In this document: piece after piece, positions 9,192 to 17,042 of the stretch
Position numbering within the stretch: position 1 is the stretch's first letter
How the letters are laid out: every line of letters starts with the position of its first letter
DNA from: Singulisphaera sp.
Lineage (GTDB): Bacteria; Planctomycetota; Planctomycetia; Isosphaerales; Isosphaeraceae
DNA length: 47,835 bases
Direction of reading: 5' to 3'
Assembly (NCBI GenBank): GCA_027451445.1
Contig: DAIDJG010000288.1
Span: forward strand, 1-47,835
The notes under the pieces: model-generated
What the model was told of the DNA's origin: nothing
Databases searched by the model: none
What the model saw: the letters and a program-made list of their open reading frames with translations, nothing else
Program-made: the position numbers and the translations under genes

Positions 9192-10559
9192 ATGCCTTCG
9201 AATTCCACCTTGCGCGACTGGGATCATGCTCATCTCTGGCATCCGTTCACCGCTCTCGCCGATTGGAATGCGACCGATCCCTTGATCATCGAGCGAGGCG
9301 AGGGCAGCTATCTGATCGATACCGACGGCCGTCGTTACCTTGACGGTGTGAGCTCCCTCTGGTGCAACGTGCATGGCCACCGCCATCCGGCACTCGACGA
9401 GGCGCTGCACGCACAGATCGACAGGATGGCGCACTCGACGCTCCTGGGACTCACGCATCCTCCGGCGATCGAGCTCGCCCGCAACCTGGTTCGGCGTGCA
9501 CCGACGGGATTGACGCGTGTCTTCTTTTCGGACGATGGTGCCACGGCTGTCGAGGTGGCGCTCAAGATGGCGTTTCAGTACTTCCGTCAGAAGAACTCGC
9601 CCGAACCCAATCGGACCCGATTCCTCGCGTTAGGGGGAGCCTATCACGGCGACACGCTCGGTGATGTGAGCGTCGGCGGTGTGGATCGGTTCCACGCCAT
9701 GTTCCGACCCCTTCTTTTCCCCACGATCCGCGCACCGATACCGCACTGCTACCGGTGTCCTTTGGGCCTCGAGCGCACCTCTTGCGCGTTCGCGTGTCTG
9801 ACCGAAGTGGAACGGAAGCTCGAAGAACACGCGGGCGGGGTGGCGGCGATCGTCGTCGAACCGCTTGTCCAAGGGGCCGCGGGGATGATCGTGCACCCCG
9901 AAGGATACTTGCGAGGGCTCCGAGAGCTGAGCCGGCGGCACGGTGCACTGCTGATCGCTGACGAAGTTGCTGTCGGCTTCGGACGGACCGGAAGTCTTTT
10001 CGCGTGCGAACAGGAAGGGGTCGCTCCCGATTTCCTCTGTCTCGCGAAAGGTTTGACGGGAGGCTATCTGCCGCTCGCCGCCACCTTGACAACCGACGAC
10101 GTCTTCAACGCGTTCTACGGCACGGCCGCAGACGCGAAAACCTTCTATCACGGCCACACCTACGGCGGGAATCCCCTCGGTGCGGCTGTCGCACTCGCGA
10201 GCCTACGCGTGTTCGACGACGAACAGACGCTCGAAAACCTGCGGCCCAAAGTCGCGCGCCTCAGGGAGCGGCTCGACGAGTTCGCGGCATTACCGCACGT
10301 CGGCCACGTCCGCCAGCGCGGATTCATCGCCGGCGTGGAGCTCGTCGCCGACAAGGCGGCCAAGACATCATTTCCGACAACGGATCAGGTCGGTGCCCGA
10401 GTTTGCCGCAAAGCCCGCGATTTCGGCCTGCTCATTCGCCCGCTTGGCGATGTCCTTGTCATCATGCCTCCGCTCTCAATCTCGCGAGGTGAACTCGACG
10501 AGATGCTCGATGTGATGATACGATGCGTGCGGATCGTAACCGAAGGGGCAGGGGGGTGA
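9192..10559 (+). CDS. bioA: Adenosylmethionine-8-amino-7-oxononanoate aminotransferase
   Basis: 455 residues, class-III PLP aminotransferase. BioA transfers the amino group of SAM to KAPA to make 7,8-diaminopelargonate, the antepenultimate step to biotin. Seen: HLWHPFT near the start, SDDGATAVEVALKMA (about 113-127), GGAYHGDTLG (148-157), DEVAVGFGRTG (257-267) with the PLP-binding Asp, and the Schiff-base lysine K286 in CLAKGLTGGYLPLA. A Cys-rich insertion at about 186-202 (CYRCPLGLERTSCAFAC) is present, as in a subset of BioA proteins. The stop overlaps the bioD start (GTGA), so the pair is translationally coupled. No ribosome site is obvious before the ATG, and no BirA-type biotin operator was seen upstream. 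Confidence 0.95.
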   Translation: MPSNSTLRDWDHAHLWHPFTALADWNATDPLIIERGEGSYLIDTDGRRYLDGVSSLWCNVHGHRHPALDEALHAQIDRMAHSTLLGLTHPPAIELARNLVRRAPTGLTRVFFSDDGATAVEVALKMAFQYFRQKNSPEPNRTRFLALGGAYHGDTLGDVSVGGVDRFHAMFRPLLFPTIRAPIPHCYRCPLGLERTSCAFACLTEVERKLEEHAGGVAAIVVEPLVQGAAGMIVHPEGYLRGLRELSRRHGALLIADEVAVGFGRTGSLFACEQEGVAPDFLCLAKGLTGGYLPLAATLTTDDVFNAFYGTAADAKTFYHGHTYGGNPLGAAVALASLRVFDDEQTLENLRPKVARLRERLDEFAALPHVGHVRQRGFIAGVELVADKAAKTSFPTTDQVGARVCRKARDFGLLIRPLGDVLVIMPPLSISRGELDEMLDVMIRCVRIVTEGAGG

Positions 10560-11344
10560 GCGTGCGCGGGGTGTTTGTCACGGGGACTGACACGGGTGTG
10601 GGCAAGACGTTTGTCGCGGCCGCACTGGTCCGAAGCCTGATCGACGGAGGAAACCGCACGGGAGTCCTCAAGCCCGTTGCGACGGGCGTTGAACGCGTTG
10701 GTGATTCGTGGCGATCCGAGGATGTCGAACTCCTGATGCACGCGTTGGGTAAGGCCGTCCCTCGCGAACGGATCGCGCCGATCCTTTTCGACGAGCCTCT
10801 CGCCCCCGTGGTGGCGGCACGTCGGTCACAGCGAATGTTGACGCAATGTGAAATCGAAAGGGCCGTTGCCGACTGCGTAGAGTGGTGGTCGACACGCGCG
10901 GAAGTCCTGGTTGTGGAGGGAATTGGTGGACTGCTTTGTCCTCTCGCAGAAGTCACAACGGTCGCCGATCTTGCGGTCAAACTCGATTACCCGGTTCTCA
11001 TCGTCGCCAGGCGCGGGCTGGGGACGTTGAACCACACGCTACTCACCGTCGAAGCCGCGAGAAGCCGGGGGTTGCGGATCCTGGGCGTGATTCTCAATGG
11101 CGCGGAGCCGACCAGCAATGCGCTGGCGGAGGAATCCAACGCGCACGAACTCATGCGGCGGCTCGAAGGAATCTCTGTACTGGCTGATCTCCCCCACGGA
11201 ATCGACTCTCAAGCGTTGTCCCGCTGCTTTCACCAGTTAGACTGGTACGCGCGATGCGGCGTACCGAGGTATTCGACACAACAACGTGAGGGCACCGACA
11301 CGCCCTTGCAGGAGCGATCGGACGATGTCCAGCGAAATCATTGA
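10556..11344 (+). CDS. bioD: Dethiobiotin synthase
   Basis: 262 residues. BioD uses ATP and CO2 to close the ureido ring of 7,8-diaminopelargonate, the step after BioA. The P-loop GTDTGVGKTFVAAALV lies at residues 10-25. LKPVATGVE holds the substrate-binding lysine, and VEGIGGLLCPL is the second family motif. The GTG at 10556 overlaps the bioA stop and follows a G-rich ribosome site; an upstream in-frame ATG at 10523 lies inside bioA and would add 11 Arg-rich residues, so it is not preferred. The protein is a little longer than the usual 220-240 residues because of a C-terminal tail that overlaps the next gene by 20 bp. bioB and bioF are not in the window. Confidence 0.95.
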   Translation: MSVRGVFVTGTDTGVGKTFVAAALVRSLIDGGNRTGVLKPVATGVERVGDSWRSEDVELLMHALGKAVPRERIAPILFDEPLAPVVAARRSQRMLTQCEIERAVADCVEWWSTRAEVLVVEGIGGLLCPLAEVTTVADLAVKLDYPVLIVARRGLGTLNHTLLTVEAARSRGLRILGVILNGAEPTSNALAEESNAHELMRRLEGISVLADLPHGIDSQALSRCFHQLDWYARCGVPRYSTQQREGTDTPLQERSDDVQRNH

Positions 11345-12629
11345 AGCACCTCACGAGTCGCCGCAGCCAGAACCAACGTCGCCCGCTCCCGAGGTCAAGG
11401 AGCATGGCGAGCCAGCCGCGCATGAGGAAGAAGCTCCGACCATCACCGCACCCTTGCACAGCGGCAGCAGCGACGATCTGAGCCTCGCACTCGCCGCGAA
11501 ACCGGATCCCCTCCTCGGCGAGTTCGATCCGGAAGCACCCGAAGCGCCGCCTCCCGTCGCCGAAGCCGCGGTCGAGCCGGAAGCGCCGCGCTCGTCGGCT
11601 GAGCTCGATGCGCTCGAGATGGAAAAGCCGTTGCCTCTCCAGCCGTTTCAGCCACCTGGCTCCTTCGACGCGGTCGGTAGTGCCGCACCTGCCGAAGCTG
11701 CGGTCGAATCCCCGGTTCGTCGCCCGTCCGACCCGGATTCCAACATCTCCCTGTCGTCGGGATCGTTCGATGAGCTCTCGGGTCTGAAGGTTTCGCCCGA
11801 ACCGCCCTCGGCGCTCGCCAACCCCTTCTCGGGAGCGCTCGCAGGTATCGATACCTCGGCGGCGACACCCACTACCTCGCCAGCGCGGGCGAAGGACGAC
11901 GATGACGAGGATGACGATGACTACGACGACGAACCGCAAGGAACTCCACTCTCGACAGTCCTTCTTTGGAGTTACACCAGTGCAGTAACGATCGCGCTGA
12001 TTTACATCCTTTGGACGGGAAAACGGATCTGGCACGAGAAAGAGCCAGATTTCCTGCCGCCGATCGACGAACGGGTTGATCCCGGCCAGCGAGCGAAATT
12101 CTCGAGACGCCTGGCGCCTCCTCCGCCGATTACCGCGGAACATATGGCGACGCTTGGCAAGCCGCTCACCGTTGGCGCGGTCGAGATCACACCTGTGGCC
12201 GTTACGAGCGGGCCGATTGTGCTCAAGCACATGATCGGCGGTAACGAAACGCGGAACGAAGGCTCCGACGCGCTGAAACTTCATTTGAAGGTCCGGAACA
12301 TTTCGAAGGATCTGGTCTTCGCTCCGCTCGACGAGGCATTCCTGCGGGAACGTGAAGCGGGCGTTACCGACACTTATATCGAGATGCCGGAAGGTGCAAA
12401 CATTGAGATGCATCCACTTGCCGTCACGAGCGAATGGGAAATCGTCGGTCAGCAATTCAAGGAGTTGAAACCCGGAGAGACCCTCGATTCGCAACTTGTG
12501 AGCACCAAGGACGCGCTCAGTCGCAAGGCGCCTGAGATGACCTGGCGGATACGCGTCCGCACGGGGATCGACCAGACCGAGTTCGTGGGTGTCCGATTCA
12601 CGGAAAACGACATCAAGCCGGGCTCGTAA
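11325..12629 (+). CDS. Acidic single-pass membrane protein, unknown function
   Basis: 434 residues, not recognised as a named family. The first 190 residues are rich in Pro, Glu, Ala and Ser and look disordered. An unbroken acidic tract (KDDDDEDDDDYDDE, about 190-203) comes just before one transmembrane helix (about 211-231, TVLLWSYTSAVTIALIYILW). The C-terminal 200 residues look like a folded extracytoplasmic beta domain; the segment from LTVGAVEITPVAV to LHLKVRNISKDLVFAPLDEAF recalls DUF4352-like Ig-fold domains, a weak resemblance. AGGAG (11310-11314) precedes the ATG at 11325. A longer frame on the opposite strand was rejected. The gene lies between bioD and hpnC on the same strand. Its long N-terminal part would face the cytoplasm if the acidic tract is kept inside; that orientation is uncertain. 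Confidence 0.8.
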   Translation: MSSEIIEAPHESPQPEPTSPAPEVKEHGEPAAHEEEAPTITAPLHSGSSDDLSLALAAKPDPLLGEFDPEAPEAPPPVAEAAVEPEAPRSSAELDALEMEKPLPLQPFQPPGSFDAVGSAAPAEAAVESPVRRPSDPDSNISLSSGSFDELSGLKVSPEPPSALANPFSGALAGIDTSAATPTTSPARAKDDDDEDDDDYDDEPQGTPLSTVLLWSYTSAVTIALIYILWTGKRIWHEKEPDFLPPIDERVDPGQRAKFSRRLAPPPPITAEHMATLGKPLTVGAVEITPVAVTSGPIVLKHMIGGNETRNEGSDALKLHLKVRNISKDLVFAPLDEAFLREREAGVTDTYIEMPEGANIEMHPLAVTSEWEIVGQQFKELKPGETLDSQLVSTKDALSRKAPEMTWRIRVRTGIDQTEFVGVRFTENDIKPGS

Positions 12630-12773
12630 TCCGATGGTCACGAGGGTCGGAATCGGTCGTTATCGATGAGAGGTTCAGGAGGCTCCCGACGTACTGGCGG
12701 GTACCCCGACGAGGGTGTACAATCTGCCCAACAATCGTGAAGGACCACCGCAAAGCAAGCAGGATTGCGACGC

Positions 12774-13739
12774 ATGCCGTTCTGGGATGATCTGCGCCAA
12801 TTTGGCCCGGACGCCACCGACCACGTGTCACTCGAACAAGCGCGGGCGTATTGCGCGCAGCTCACGGCGTCGCACTACGAGAACTTCCACGTGGTGACGT
12901 GGCTCACGCCTCGCCACTTGCGACCCGCGTTTCAAAGCATCTACGCGTTCTGCCGCTGGTCTGACGATCTTGGCGACGAGGTGGAGGATCCCGTCCGAGC
13001 GCAAGAGCTCCTGGGGTGGTGGCGCCGAGAGCTGCGCAAATTGTTCGGAGGGGAAACGCGGCACCCCGTGATGGTCGCCCTCGCGGAGACCGTTCGCGAA
13101 TTCGCCATTCCGATCGACCCATTCGAGGCGTTGATCTCGGCCTTTGAGCAAGATCAGGTGGTCAGAGACTACGACACCTATGAAAGGTTGCTCGATTATT
13201 GTACCCGATCGGCCAATCCCGTCGGGCACCTGGTGCTCTATCTCGGCCGGGCCTACGACGTCGAGAACGCCCGGCTGTCGGACGCCACGTGCACGGCCCT
13301 CCAGCTCGCGAACTTCTGGCAGGACGTGAGCCGCGACCTGGACATCGGCCGGATCTATCTCCCGCGCGAGGATCGGCTGCGATTCGGAGTCTCCGACGCC
13401 GACCTCAACGCCGGCCGGTTCAGTCCGGAATTCGCGGCCTTGCTCGAGTTCGAGGTCACGCGCACGCGACAGCTTTTCGAGCAAGGGATCCCCTTGATCG
13501 CGCGCGTACCTCGAGCACTGGCGGTCGACGTCGACCTGTTCTCGCGCGGTGGTCTGGCGATTCTTCGATGCATTGAGGATCAGCGATTCGACGTGCTTTC
13601 TTCCCGGCCCAAACTCGGTAAGCTCAGGAAACTGGCGCTCCTGACCCGAGCCATCGTCGGACATCTCACTTTGCCGCGAAGCGGGCGACGCTCCGTGTCG
13701 GACCATGCCCAGGAACGTGTGGAACCGCGGGCGATCTAG
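12774..13739 (+). CDS. hpnC: Squalene synthase-family protein HpnC (hydroxysqualene synthase)
   Basis: 321 residues. In the HpnCDE route, HpnC converts presqualene diphosphate to hydroxysqualene. Trans-isoprenyl synthase hallmarks are present: the first aspartate-rich motif SDDLGDEVED (DDLGDE at 64-69) and the second, ANFWQDVSRDLDIGRIYLP (QDVSRD at 183-188), both Mg-diphosphate binding, plus YCTRSANPVGHLVL. The NFWQDVSRD form is what separates HpnC from HpnD, which reads NIIRDVRED. The ATG at 12774 has AGGA 9 nt ahead; a TTG at 12765 would add three residues. It starts a hpnC-hpnD-hpnE operon that provides squalene for hopanoids or sterols. A weak TACAAT -10 sequence lies at 12718-12723. Confidence 0.94.
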   Translation: MPFWDDLRQFGPDATDHVSLEQARAYCAQLTASHYENFHVVTWLTPRHLRPAFQSIYAFCRWSDDLGDEVEDPVRAQELLGWWRRELRKLFGGETRHPVMVALAETVREFAIPIDPFEALISAFEQDQVVRDYDTYERLLDYCTRSANPVGHLVLYLGRAYDVENARLSDATCTALQLANFWQDVSRDLDIGRIYLPREDRLRFGVSDADLNAGRFSPEFAALLEFEVTRTRQLFEQGIPLIARVPRALAVDVDLFSRGGLAILRCIEDQRFDVLSSRPKLGKLRKLALLTRAIVGHLTLPRSGRRSVSDHAQERVEPRAI

Positions 13740-13810
13740 CCGCACAGTCCTTCCTCAGCGTGATGCATCTTCCTTGTCTATGAATCGTTGCGATCCCCGG
13801 GGCTGAGCAC

Positions 13811-14737
13811 GTGAACGATCTCTTGCGAACCAGTTACCGATTCTGCGGTGCCCTGTCACGCCGCGAGGCGCGCAACTTTTATTACAGCTTTCTTCTGCTC
13901 CCAACATCGCTTCGCAGGTCGATGTGTGCGCTCTACGCCTTCCTGCGACATACCGACGACCTCGCCGACGAACCCGGTTCCATCGAGGCGAAACGCGCGG
14001 CGATCGGCTCGTGGCGGCGGGATCTCGACTACGTATTGTCTGGAAGAGCGGACGCGGAATCATGGCCGGGACTGCTGGCGTTGGCGGACACCGTTCGGCG
14101 CCACGGGATTCCGCGGCAGAGACTGCAAGAGGTGATCGACGGCGTCGAAATGGACCTCGAACCCCGACCGTATGCGACATTCGCGGATCTCCAACGCTAC
14201 TGCTATCACGTGGCGTCTGCGGTCGGCCTGTGCTGCCTCCACATTTGGGGCTACGAATCGGCGGGTGGCGAGGCTGAGTCCAGGGCCGAGGCTTGCGGAC
14301 TCGCACTCCAGTTGACGAACATCATCCGCGACGTCCGCGAGGATGCGCTGAACGGCCGAATCTACCTGCCCCAGTCTGACATGGAACGCTTCGGAGTATC
14401 ACCGGAACACCTCTGTGCCAACAGCGTGAGCGAGCCTCTTCGGGCGTTACTCACCTTTCAAGCCGAGCGAGCGCTGACGTTCTACGAACAGGCCGCACCC
14501 CTCGGTCACCGGATCGCACCGGCCGGACGTCCGGCCTGGCGCGCGATCGTCGGGATCTACCGCGCACTACTCGACGAGATCATCCAGCGGGATTTCGAGG
14601 TCCTGTCGACCCGAATCTCCGTGCCGGCATGGCGCAAGGTCACGACCGCGCTCAGTGCGTGGGCCGGGCGGGCAGACCGATCACCGCGACTCGCCGCGAC
14701 CGGCAACGGCCCAGTGACCGGGAGACCGCAGCTTTGA
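13811..14737 (+). CDS. hpnD: Presqualene diphosphate synthase HpnD
   Basis: 308 residues from a GTG at 13811. HpnD condenses two farnesyl diphosphates to presqualene diphosphate, which HpnC and HpnE turn into squalene. It has the two Mg-binding motifs RHTDDLADEPG (DDLADE at 49-54) and LTNIIRDVREDALNGRIYLP (RDVRED at 173-178), and the NFYYSFLLLP motif typical of HpnD near residue 22. It starts 71 bp after hpnC. Its stop overlaps the hpnE start (TTGA), which couples translation of the two. The last 20 residues are low in complexity and may be dispensable. The split into separate C and D enzymes indicates the bacterial three-enzyme route rather than a single squalene synthase. Confidence 0.94.
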   Translation: MNDLLRTSYRFCGALSRREARNFYYSFLLLPTSLRRSMCALYAFLRHTDDLADEPGSIEAKRAAIGSWRRDLDYVLSGRADAESWPGLLALADTVRRHGIPRQRLQEVIDGVEMDLEPRPYATFADLQRYCYHVASAVGLCCLHIWGYESAGGEAESRAEACGLALQLTNIIRDVREDALNGRIYLPQSDMERFGVSPEHLCANSVSEPLRALLTFQAERALTFYEQAAPLGHRIAPAGRPAWRAIVGIYRALLDEIIQRDFEVLSTRISVPAWRKVTTALSAWAGRADRSPRLAATGNGPVTGRPQL

Positions 14738-16167
14738 CCGGTTCCCCGATCAGGAAGCCGGCACCGCCGCATGTCGTGATCGTCGGCGGCGGCATCGCTG
14801 GCCTCGCGGCGGCATCGGTCCTTGTGGACCGAAGCCTTCGAATCACACTGTTTGAGTCACGCCCTCGACTCGGCGGCAGAGCAAGCTCCTTCCAGGATCC
14901 GACCACCGGTGAGTTGGTCGATAATTGCCAGCACGTCAGTATGGCCTGCTGCACGAACCTCGCCGATTTTTGCCTCCGCGTCGGGACCAGCCATCTCTTC
15001 CGGCGCGAAAAATCGATCCTCTTTCTCGGCCCCGACGGCCGGCTCTCGCGCCTACAGGCCAGCCGACTCCCGGCGCCCCTCCATCTCACCACCAGCTTCC
15101 TGGCCGCCAATTACCTGACCTGGTCCGAAAAACTCCGCGTGGCGTATGGGATCGCGTGCCTTCCCTCGGCTCAGGAAGCATTCTCCGGTGAAACGTTCGC
15201 CGACTGGCTGCTACGCCATCGACAGACGATCCGAACGATCAACCTTTACTGGGCGACGGTCCTCGTCTCTGCGCTCAACGAGCGACTCGACCAGATGGAC
15301 ATCGGACACGCCCGCAAGGTTTTCGTGGACGGTTTCCTCCGCAACCGCGACGGTTTTCAGATAGAAATCCCGCTTGCGCCCCTGGGCGAGATCTACGGCA
15401 CTCGGCTCCAGGAGTGGTTACTCTCCAGGGAGGCCAACGTGCATCTAACGACCGGAGTTCGCGCTGTCGACCTCGATGACGAGGGCGCAGTGGCCGGCGT
15501 AACGCTCCGTTCGGGCGAGAAACTCTCGGCGGATTTTGTCGTTCTCGCAGTGCCGTTCGATCGCGTACCCGATCTCCTCCCCGCGGAGTCCCGAGATAGG
15601 ATGCCCGCGCTCGCGTCTCTCGACCAGATGCGATCATCACCAATAACGGGCGTTCATCTCTGGTTCGATCGTCCTGTCTGCCCGCACGCCCATGTCGTCA
15701 CCGTCGGCCGATTGATCCAGTGGGTCTTCAACCATACACAGATCCAGCAGCGCTCGTCGAATGCCGACGGGCTCGAGTATCTCCAGCTTGTCATTAGCGC
15801 ATCCTACGACCTGCTCCCCCTCGATAACGCTGCGATTCTGGACGCGGTCCTCCGCGAGCTCGGTGAGCTGTGGCCAGCGTCGCGTAATGCGAAGCTCGTG
15901 CGGTCGCGCGTCGTGACCGAGCACGGCGCGACGTTCGCCGTCCGGCCAGGAATCGAAACCCTTCGACCATCCCAGCGCACGCCAATCGACGGCCTCTTCC
16001 TGGCCGGCGACTGGACCGATACCGGCTGGCCCGCCACGATGGAAGGGGCGGTACGAAGCGGTTACCGAGCCGCCGAGGGAATCATGACCGATCTGGGCAC
16101 TCCAGTCCCCGCCGTGCTTCCCGAGCTCACATCAGGACTTTTAGCGCGCTGGACACTGGGCGCGTAA
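14734..16167 (+). CDS. hpnE: Hydroxysqualene dehydroxylase HpnE
   Basis: 477 residues. This FAD-dependent amine-oxidase/phytoene-desaturase-type enzyme reduces hydroxysqualene to squalene. The FAD-binding dinucleotide motif HVVIVGGGIAGLAAASVLV lies at about 13-31 (Gly 18, 20, 23) and is followed by the ESRPRLGGRASSF motif. The C-terminal FAD contact is DGLFLAGDWTDTGWPATMEGA, about residues 415-437. The start is taken as the TTG at 14734 because it overlaps the hpnD stop and has GGGAG 9 nt ahead. An ATG at 14629 lies deep inside hpnD and would add a 35-residue Arg-rich leader. No squalene-hopene cyclase gene is visible, so the fate of the squalene cannot be told here. Confidence 0.94.
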   Translation: MTGSPIRKPAPPHVVIVGGGIAGLAAASVLVDRSLRITLFESRPRLGGRASSFQDPTTGELVDNCQHVSMACCTNLADFCLRVGTSHLFRREKSILFLGPDGRLSRLQASRLPAPLHLTTSFLAANYLTWSEKLRVAYGIACLPSAQEAFSGETFADWLLRHRQTIRTINLYWATVLVSALNERLDQMDIGHARKVFVDGFLRNRDGFQIEIPLAPLGEIYGTRLQEWLLSREANVHLTTGVRAVDLDDEGAVAGVTLRSGEKLSADFVVLAVPFDRVPDLLPAESRDRMPALASLDQMRSSPITGVHLWFDRPVCPHAHVVTVGRLIQWVFNHTQIQQRSSNADGLEYLQLVISASYDLLPLDNAAILDAVLRELGELWPASRNAKLVRSRVVTEHGATFAVRPGIETLRPSQRTPIDGLFLAGDWTDTGWPATMEGAVRSGYRAAEGIMTDLGTPVPAVLPELTSGLLARWTLGA

Positions 16168-16670
16168 ACGAGCACAGACAATCGTCCCATAAGCACTTCG
16201 GACGTATTCGGTGCGGCGCCCCATTCAGAGGCGCTGGTGCCTGCAGCGGATCAACGTTGCAGCTTCGCGTGCCTCTCAGCGTCGACCCGTGCCCGGTCTC
16301 GTGGCAGGATCGCGAAAACGGCGGCACGGTTTAGGTAACGAATGAGGTCGCGACGGGCTGACGCTCCACCTTCTTTCTGAGCCACAACAGGATGCCAACT
16401 CGGACAATTCGAATGGGGAACGTCGGAATGATTTTCTATAACTTGCTTTAGCTCACCTCGCTCGTAGCGACTGAAATCCCGTGGAATCTCATGCATCCGT
16501 CAACAATTCTGCCCCACCCCAGCCCACGCCAGAGGCAGCCGTGCTTTCCGATTGTGCACACCGCTTAACTGCGGTAGTCCGGGAAGGGCCGTACCGCTTT
16601 TGCCCAAGTCTTGCTGTCATAAACCTTTAAACGCCCTGGAGCGGCGTTCGTCTGGTGCTCGCCTCGGGTG

Positions 16671-16687
16671 CTGGCACGAGATTTCCT
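16671..16687 (+). promoter_or_regulatory. Candidate sigma-54 promoter upstream of amt
   Basis: CTGGCACGAGATTTCCT reads as a full -24 element (CTGGCACG) and a -12 element TTCC at the right spacing: 10 bp between the GG and the position of the consensus GC. It has one mismatch (C for G) in that critical GC. Sigma-54 and NtrC control of amt genes is well known in other bacteria. The site is about 355 bp before the amt start. Confidence 0.4.
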
Positions 16688-16865
16688 AAAGAGGGCATTT
16701 CAGGGTAACCGTCAGGTCGAGTGCTATTCGCTCTCTGATTTCTGCGTCCGTTCGTTGTGTGAATCCTGAGCATTAACGGTTGTTTATTATATAAACTTCC
16801 GTGCGGGATGCGGAGATTCCCTGCGCGCGGGGTTGCGCTGAAGCGACGGGAGTCGAACGCGAAGG

Positions 16866-16895
16866 CACCTCACAGTCTGCGAGGTGGGCTTTTTT
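16866..16895 (+). terminator. Intrinsic terminator inside the amt leader
   Basis: Stem CACCTC (16866-16871) and GAGGTG (16881-16886), a loop of 9 nt, then GGC followed by six T residues (16890-16895). It is oriented to stop plus-strand transcripts 147 bp before the amt start. It could end a short leader RNA or act as an attenuator; no clear competing antiterminator was found. Confidence 0.6.
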
Positions 16896-17042
16896 CCAGA
16901 GCGCTCGCGCCGGCGGTTCTTCAACGTGTTGCGCTTACGTTTACAGACGGTCAGAGCGGTCGCCCTCATGTTCGGGGCAGCTCGTGCTGATTTCGCGACC
17001 TGGTTCGGCCTTCTTGCGGCGCCACCAAATTGGAGATCCATG

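Larger units (their letters stand above)
16168..17042 (+). other. Long intergenic region and amt leader
   Basis: 875 bp without a convincing gene and more AT-rich than the neighbouring coding sequence. It holds a sigma-54-like sequence (16671-16687), an AT-rich promoter-like patch (16781-16795) and an intrinsic terminator (16866-16895) before the amt start. An 81-residue frame on the minus strand at 16251-16496 shows no family resemblance and no ribosome site, so it is not called. Nothing else was recognised. Confidence 0.6.

Noticed and set aside
11151-12641. A 496-residue minus-strand frame opposite the acidic membrane protein gene
   Set aside because: It has no ribosome site or family motif, whereas the plus-strand frame has AGGAG, a membrane helix and a structured outer domain.
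12828-13745. A 305-residue minus-strand frame opposite hpnC
   Set aside because: The plus strand encodes HpnC with both aspartate motifs; the opposite frame is a shadow.
16251-16496. An 81-residue minus-strand frame in the gap after hpnE
   Set aside because: It has no family resemblance and no convincing ribosome site; it cannot be told apart from chance.
16826-16886. tRNA-like 3' end on the minus strand (GTTCGACTCCCG with a 7-nt loop stem nearby)
   Set aside because: The T-stem does not pair, the anticodon loop lacks U33 and there is no matching acceptor strand. At most it is a degraded fragment; chance is as likely.
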